Assembly (NCBI RefSeq): GCF_020216685.1
Contig: NZ_JAIWNS010000199.1
Span: forward strand, 1-9,622
Reading direction: 5' to 3'
From: Methanospirillum hungatei
GTDB taxonomy: Archaea > Halobacteriota > Methanomicrobia > Methanomicrobiales > Methanospirillaceae
Length of the DNA: 9,622 nucleotides
Below are positions 6,895 through 9,622 of the stretch, piece after piece. The position numbers and the translations under genes were made by a program. The number at the start of each line of letters is the position of its first letter. The first letter of the stretch is position 1. The notes under the pieces are model-generated. The model was not told where the DNA came from. It searched no databases and worked only from the letters and a program-made list of their open reading frames with translations.

Positions 6895-7134
6895 TTAGGC
6901 AACCGGTGCAATTGACAAAATATTGTTACCACGAATAACGAGTGTTCCAAGCTCGCGACCCTTGTTTTTCCCTGATGTCTCAATACTCTCCTCAAGATGC
7001 AGGTTCAGGTACTCATCCACTGCCACAAGCCGGCCCTGAAATGTCCTTCCTTCATCCTCTTTCATTTCTACGGAGATCAGAGTATCAACAAGAGAATATA
7101 CTTTCTTGATTGGGAGGACAATGCTGCTAACCAT
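6895..7134 (-). CDS. Sm-like (LSm) RNA-binding protein
   Basis: This 79-residue protein is the usual length of an archaeal LSm. Sm1 covers residues about 17-50 (LISVEMKEDEGRTFQGRLVAV) with the uridine-binding pattern D40-x-Y42-x-N44. Sm2 covers about 62-77 (LGTLVIRGNNILSI) with R68-G69-N70. Such proteins form heptameric rings that bind U-rich RNA ends in RNA processing and turnover. ATG 7134 has no ribosome-binding sequence, but a TATA-like element sits about 29 bases upstream, suggesting a leaderless mRNA. In many Euryarchaeota LSm is next to the ribosomal protein L37e gene; here it instead leads a unit with the five-cysteine regulator. A perfect 14-bp palindrome lies immediately before the start codon. 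Function is confident at family level; specific RNA targets are unknown. Confidence 0.93.
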   Translation of the reverse strand: MVSSIVLPIKKVYSLVDTLISVEMKEDEGRTFQGRLVAVDEYLNLHLEESIETSGKNKGRELGTLVIRGNNILSIAPVA

Positions 7135-7136
7135 CT

Positions 7137-7150
7137 GCCTTATATAAGGC
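7137..7150. promoter_or_regulatory. 14-bp perfect palindrome in the LSm promoter (operator candidate)
   Basis: GCCTTATATAAGGC is identical on both strands and ends three bases before the LSm start codon, between the presumed TATA box and the start. A repressor bound here would block initiation. The central TTATATAA is itself TATA-like, but is too close to the ATG to place its start site upstream of the gene. The palindrome is directly visible; its regulator is unknown, and the co-transcribed winged-helix protein is one candidate. Confidence 0.5.
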
Positions 7151-7158
7151 TTGCAGCC

Positions 7159-7167
7159 ATATTAAAG
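7159..7167 (-). promoter_or_regulatory. Putative TATA box for the LSm-regulator unit
   Basis: On the minus strand these bases read CTTTAATAT, centred about 29 bases before the LSm ATG, which suits transcription starting at or just before that codon. Together with the oligo-T after the fructose bisphosphatase, it suggests LSm is transcribed separately. Confidence 0.45.
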
Positions 7168-7185
7168 ATTCCTGATACCGATATG

Positions 7186-7191
7186 AAAAAA
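7186..7191 (-). terminator. Oligo-T tract after the fructose bisphosphatase gene
   Basis: Six A residues on the plus strand are six T residues on the minus strand, starting four bases after the fbp stop. This is a typical archaeal intrinsic terminator tract and would separate fbp from the LSm unit. Confidence 0.45.
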
Positions 7192-7194
7192 GTG

Positions 7195-8130
7195 TTATGA
7201 GTTTTTGTATATCTCTTCAATCTTTTCAATAATACCTTTGCTACCAATGTAAACCGGAGTCTTCTGATGATGTTTTTCAGGAACAATATCCAGAATATTC
7301 CTTCTTCCATCGGTTATCCGTCCGCCTGCCTGGGTAATAATAAATCCCAGGGGGTTCGCTTCAAATAAAAGCCGGAGTTTTCCGTTCGGGCTCTTCTCAG
7401 ATCCCGGATATGTGTAAATCCCGCCATAGACCAGCAGCTGATGACAATCCGCCACAAATGAACCAGAATATCTGATTTTAAAGCCATTCTGATCAAAATA
7501 CTCAATGACTTTCAGATGAGGTAATAGCCATTCATTTCTCACGCCGCCGGTTCCATACTGCTTCCCTTCAGGCACCGAGAAGTGGTCCTTGAGCAGGAGA
7601 TAATGCTCACTCTCCGGATCCCATGCAAAACTCTGAACCCCTTTTCCTACGGAGATTACAAGGACCGTAAGTGGTCCAAAGAGGGTATAAAAAGCAGCTC
7701 TGAGTTTCGAGCCAGGTTGGAGCACGCCACCGCTCTCATAAATACCAACGATAGTGCCGACTGCAAGATTTGTCGAGATGAGCGAGGAACCATCGAGCGG
7801 GTCCATAACCATACAGTACTCACATCGTGAGTTTTCAAACCGGATGATATCAGCCTGCTCCTCTGATGCAAGTTCCCGCACCAGTCCGGACTCTCCTACC
7901 ACCTTGATCAGGTGCTCATCTGCCCAGGTATCCATCTGGGCCTGGAGTTCTCCGGAGGCATTCAGGGTATGTTCATACATCTGATTATCAAGAAAAGCTT
8001 TTCTGATAGGGTCCATCTGACGAGAGATTAATCGGATAAGAGCTATGAGGTCAGGTTCACAACCGCATGATTCCAGATATTTACGAAGAAACACCATATA
8101 TAATCGTAGAGAAATATCCGCATACTTCAT
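7195..8130 (-). CDS. fbp: Fructose-1,6-bisphosphatase, class I
   Basis: This 311-residue enzyme hydrolyses fructose-1,6-bisphosphate to fructose-6-phosphate in gluconeogenesis. It is slightly shorter than the usual 330 or so. Metal-site residues are present: E90-E91 (ASEEQAD), D110 and D113 in the DPLDGSS signature, and E257 (LLFEANP). Substrate-binding segments IRYSGSFVAD (R220, Y221), VYGGIYTYP and GKLRLLFE (K251) match class I enzymes of bacteria, plants and animals. Many archaea instead rely on the class V aldolase/phosphatase or class IV enzymes, so a class I gene here may be an ancient acquisition, as in some other methanogens and haloarchaea. The start at ATG 8130 has no clear ribosome-binding site. 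It is divergent from the downstream sensor gene and probably ends at the T tract four bases past its stop. Composition matches its neighbours, so any transfer is not recent. Confidence 0.95.
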   Translation of the reverse strand: MKYADISLRLYMVFLRKYLESCGCEPDLIALIRLISRQMDPIRKAFLDNQMYEHTLNASGELQAQMDTWADEHLIKVVGESGLVRELASEEQADIIRFENSRCEYCMVMDPLDGSSLISTNLAVGTIVGIYESGGVLQPGSKLRAAFYTLFGPLTVLVISVGKGVQSFAWDPESEHYLLLKDHFSVPEGKQYGTGGVRNEWLLPHLKVIEYFDQNGFKIRYSGSFVADCHQLLVYGGIYTYPGSEKSPNGKLRLLFEANPLGFIITQAGGRITDGRRNILDIVPEKHHQKTPVYIGSKGIIEKIEEIYKNS

Positions 8131-8173
8131 ACATACGATTTTGCATCCGGTACCTGTACACTCTACCGTTTCT

Positions 8174-8195
8174 ATTAAGCATATTAAAAATAATT
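8174..8195. promoter_or_regulatory. AT-rich divergent promoter between fbp and the sensor kinase gene
   Basis: This stretch holds TATA-like elements for both directions. On the plus strand ATATTAAAAATAATT (8181-8195) is centred about 27 bases before the GTG at 8215, fitting a leaderless start. On the minus strand TTTTTAATATG and CTTAATAG would place fbp initiation near 8155-8165, leaving a leader of about 30 bases. A small inverted repeat, AGTAT (8197-8201) and ATACT (8208-8212), precedes the GTG. Confidence 0.4.
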
Positions 8196-8214
8196 CAGTA
8201 TAGGGTAATACTCC

Positions 8215-9622
8215 GTGATCCGTATCCTGCTCCTTGACGATGAGCCGGCAGTTCTCGATATTACGTCTGCATTCCTCAATCGGCAGGAAGGATTCCGGGT
8301 CAGAACAGTAGATAGTGTGAAAGGAGCTCTCATGCTCCTATCCGAATATCCCTTTGATGTGATCGTGGCAGATTATGAATTGCCGGATCAGGACGGGATA
8401 TCTTTTTTAAAACAGGTGCGAAGTTCTCAAGGTTCCATCCCCTTTATCTTCTTCACCGGTCGCGGATCCGAAGACATTGCAATAGATGCATTAAATGAAG
8501 GTGCAGACTTTTATCTGAAGAAAGGTGATGGCAGTGTACAGGTTCTGAATAAACTTGCAGCGTATATACAAACGGCAGTTGAGAAAAGAAGAAAGCGCGA
8601 TGAGATAATCCTGAATGAACACCGGTACAGGGAACTTGCCGAGCAGCAGATGGAATATTCCCAATACATTCAGACACTCCTTGATGCAATACCGGCTCCT
8701 GTTTTCTTCCGGGACACAAACGGGGTGTATCGTGACTGCAACAAGGCGTTTGAAGACCTCATCGGTCACCGGAAATATTCAATAATCGGAAGATCAGTGC
8801 ATGACTTTTATCCAAAAGACCTTGCTGACCACTACCGGCATATGGATGAACTCATAATCAAGAAGCCTTACATCCAGCAGTATGAGTATGTCATTACCGA
8901 TGCACACGGGGAAATCCATGATGTCCTATTCTCAAAATCCGCCCTCTTGTCTCATGAGGGGACCGTGACTGGTATTATCGGCGTCATCCTTGATGTCAGT
9001 GACAGAAAAAAACTTGAACGGATCATCATTGAGAATGAAGAGAAGTATCGCACCCTTGCTGACTTCACTTATGACTGGGAGTCCTGGATAAGCCCGACAG
9101 GCACCTATATTTACACATCTCCCTCCTGTGAACGAATTACCGGATACCGTGCCGAGGAATTCTTACATAACCCCGGCCTTGTTCTGGATATTACGCATCC
9201 TGATGACCGGCAGATGGTAGAGAGACATTATTCAAACGCCCCACTCCGCCACGACGGGATTCATCACATGGACTACAGGATAATCACGAAAGACGGACAG
9301 GAGCGATGGATCAGTCATTTCTGCCAGTCAGTGTTTCGTGACGACGGTACATGGCTGGGACGGCGCGAGAGCAAACGTGATATCACTTTTCGAAAAGAAG
9401 TCACCGCAGCATATGAAAAGGCGAACATGAAACTTCACCTGCTCTCAAGTATAACACGCCATGATATCCTGAATCAACTGACGGTTTTAAGCGGATATAC
9501 CGATCTCTTATCCGATTATGCTGACAATCCGGATATTCACGCCATACTGAACCGGATGAACGGGACCATTGAGACTATAAACAACCAGATCTCGTTTACC
9601 AGACTCTATCAGGAGATTGGAG
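8215..9622 (+). CDS. Receiver-PAS-PAS sensor histidine kinase (3' end cut off)
   Basis: The frame is open from GTG 8215 to the edge: 469 codons plus one base, no stop. A receiver domain covers residues 2-120, with D8-D9, phospho-acceptor D53 (VIVADYELPDQDG), T81 (FFTGRG) and K102 (FYLKKG). A helical linker follows (KRRKRDEI). PAS 1 spans about 148-263 (LLDAIPAPVFFRDTNGVY, ending in ILDVSDRKK). PAS 2 spans about 280-398 (YTSPSCERITGYRAEEF, ending in SKRDITFRK). The start of the dimerisation helix, SSITRHDILNQLTVLSGY, carries the likely phospho-accepting H416. The ATPase domain lies beyond the window. There are no membrane helices, so this is a cytosolic hybrid with an N-terminal receiver, common in methanogens and haloarchaea. 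It probably takes phosphate from another kinase. It is divergent from fbp, with no adjacent partner visible. GTG is chosen because the receiver begins at once and a TATA-like box lies 27 bases upstream. Confidence 0.92.
   Translation, partial: MIRILLLDDEPAVLDITSAFLNRQEGFRVRTVDSVKGALMLLSEYPFDVIVADYELPDQDGISFLKQVRSSQGSIPFIFFTGRGSEDIAIDALNEGADFYLKKGDGSVQVLNKLAAYIQTAVEKRRKRDEIILNEHRYRELAEQQMEYSQYIQTLLDAIPAPVFFRDTNGVYRDCNKAFEDLIGHRKYSIIGRSVHDFYPKDLADHYRHMDELIIKKPYIQQYEYVITDAHGEIHDVLFSKSALLSHEGTVTGIIGVILDVSDRKKLERIIIENEEKYRTLADFTYDWESWISPTGTYIYTSPSCERITGYRAEEFLHNPGLVLDITHPDDRQMVERHYSNAPLRHDGIHHMDYRIITKDGQERWISHFCQSVFRDDGTWLGRRESKRDITFRKEVTAAYEKANMKLHLLSSITRHDILNQLTVLSGYTDLLSDYADNPDIHAILNRMNGTIETINNQISFTRLYQEIG

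Noticed and set aside
1..9622. CRISPR array, insertion sequence, toxin-antitoxin or defence system
   Set aside because: No regularly spaced repeats, transposase, terminal inverted repeats, or recognisable defence or toxin domains were seen; the window is mostly core metabolism and signalling.

Overview
The window looks like the chromosome of a methanogenic archaeon, most likely Methanomicrobiales and possibly a Methanospirillum relative. The clues are the Sm-like archaeal protein, a tRNA-Gln without encoded CCA, promoters of the archaeal TATA type with several probable leaderless starts, a XerA-like recombinase, and two modular PAS-rich sensor proteins of the kind common in these methanogens. 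The genus is inference. Genes are densely packed, and the longest non-coding gap is 160 bases (2596-2755).

Region 1 (1-2595, minus strand) is a two-gene signalling operon: a receiver-PAS response regulator, followed 54 bases later by a membrane sensor with a CHASE4-like extracellular domain and at least two PAS domains. The sensor runs off the left edge before any kinase domain. Region 2 (2596-2755) is the divergent spacer to xerA. It holds a pair of 12-bp direct repeats spaced exactly 20 bp apart, a minus-strand TATA box, and a striking 26-bp dyad just upstream of the presumed xerA TATA box. Region 3 (2756-4053, plus) is a tyrosine recombinase of the Xer type with all six catalytic residues, translationally coupled (ATGA overlap) to a 114-residue protein of unknown function. 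Region 4 is tRNA-Gln(TTG) at 4122-4194.

Region 5 (4309-6513, plus) is a 734-residue alpha-glucan phosphorylase of the short bacterial/archaeal type. It converges, with stop codons one base apart, on a minus-strand block: class I fructose-1,6-bisphosphatase, then an LSm (Sm-like) protein, then a small winged-helix regulator with a five-cysteine tail. An oligo-T tract after the phosphatase and a separate TATA box suggest that LSm and the regulator form their own transcription unit. A perfect 14-bp palindrome lies in its core promoter. Region 6 (8215-9622, plus), divergent from the phosphatase, is a receiver-PAS-PAS-histidine kinase cut by the right edge.

Functionally, the phosphorylase (glycogen to glucose-1-phosphate) and the phosphatase (gluconeogenesis) both belong to hexose and storage-glucan metabolism. 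The signalling proteins have no visible DNA-binding output and probably act through protein contacts. The least explained parts are the dyad beside xerA, the small protein coupled to xerA, and the LSm/cysteine-regulator operon with its palindromic promoter element.
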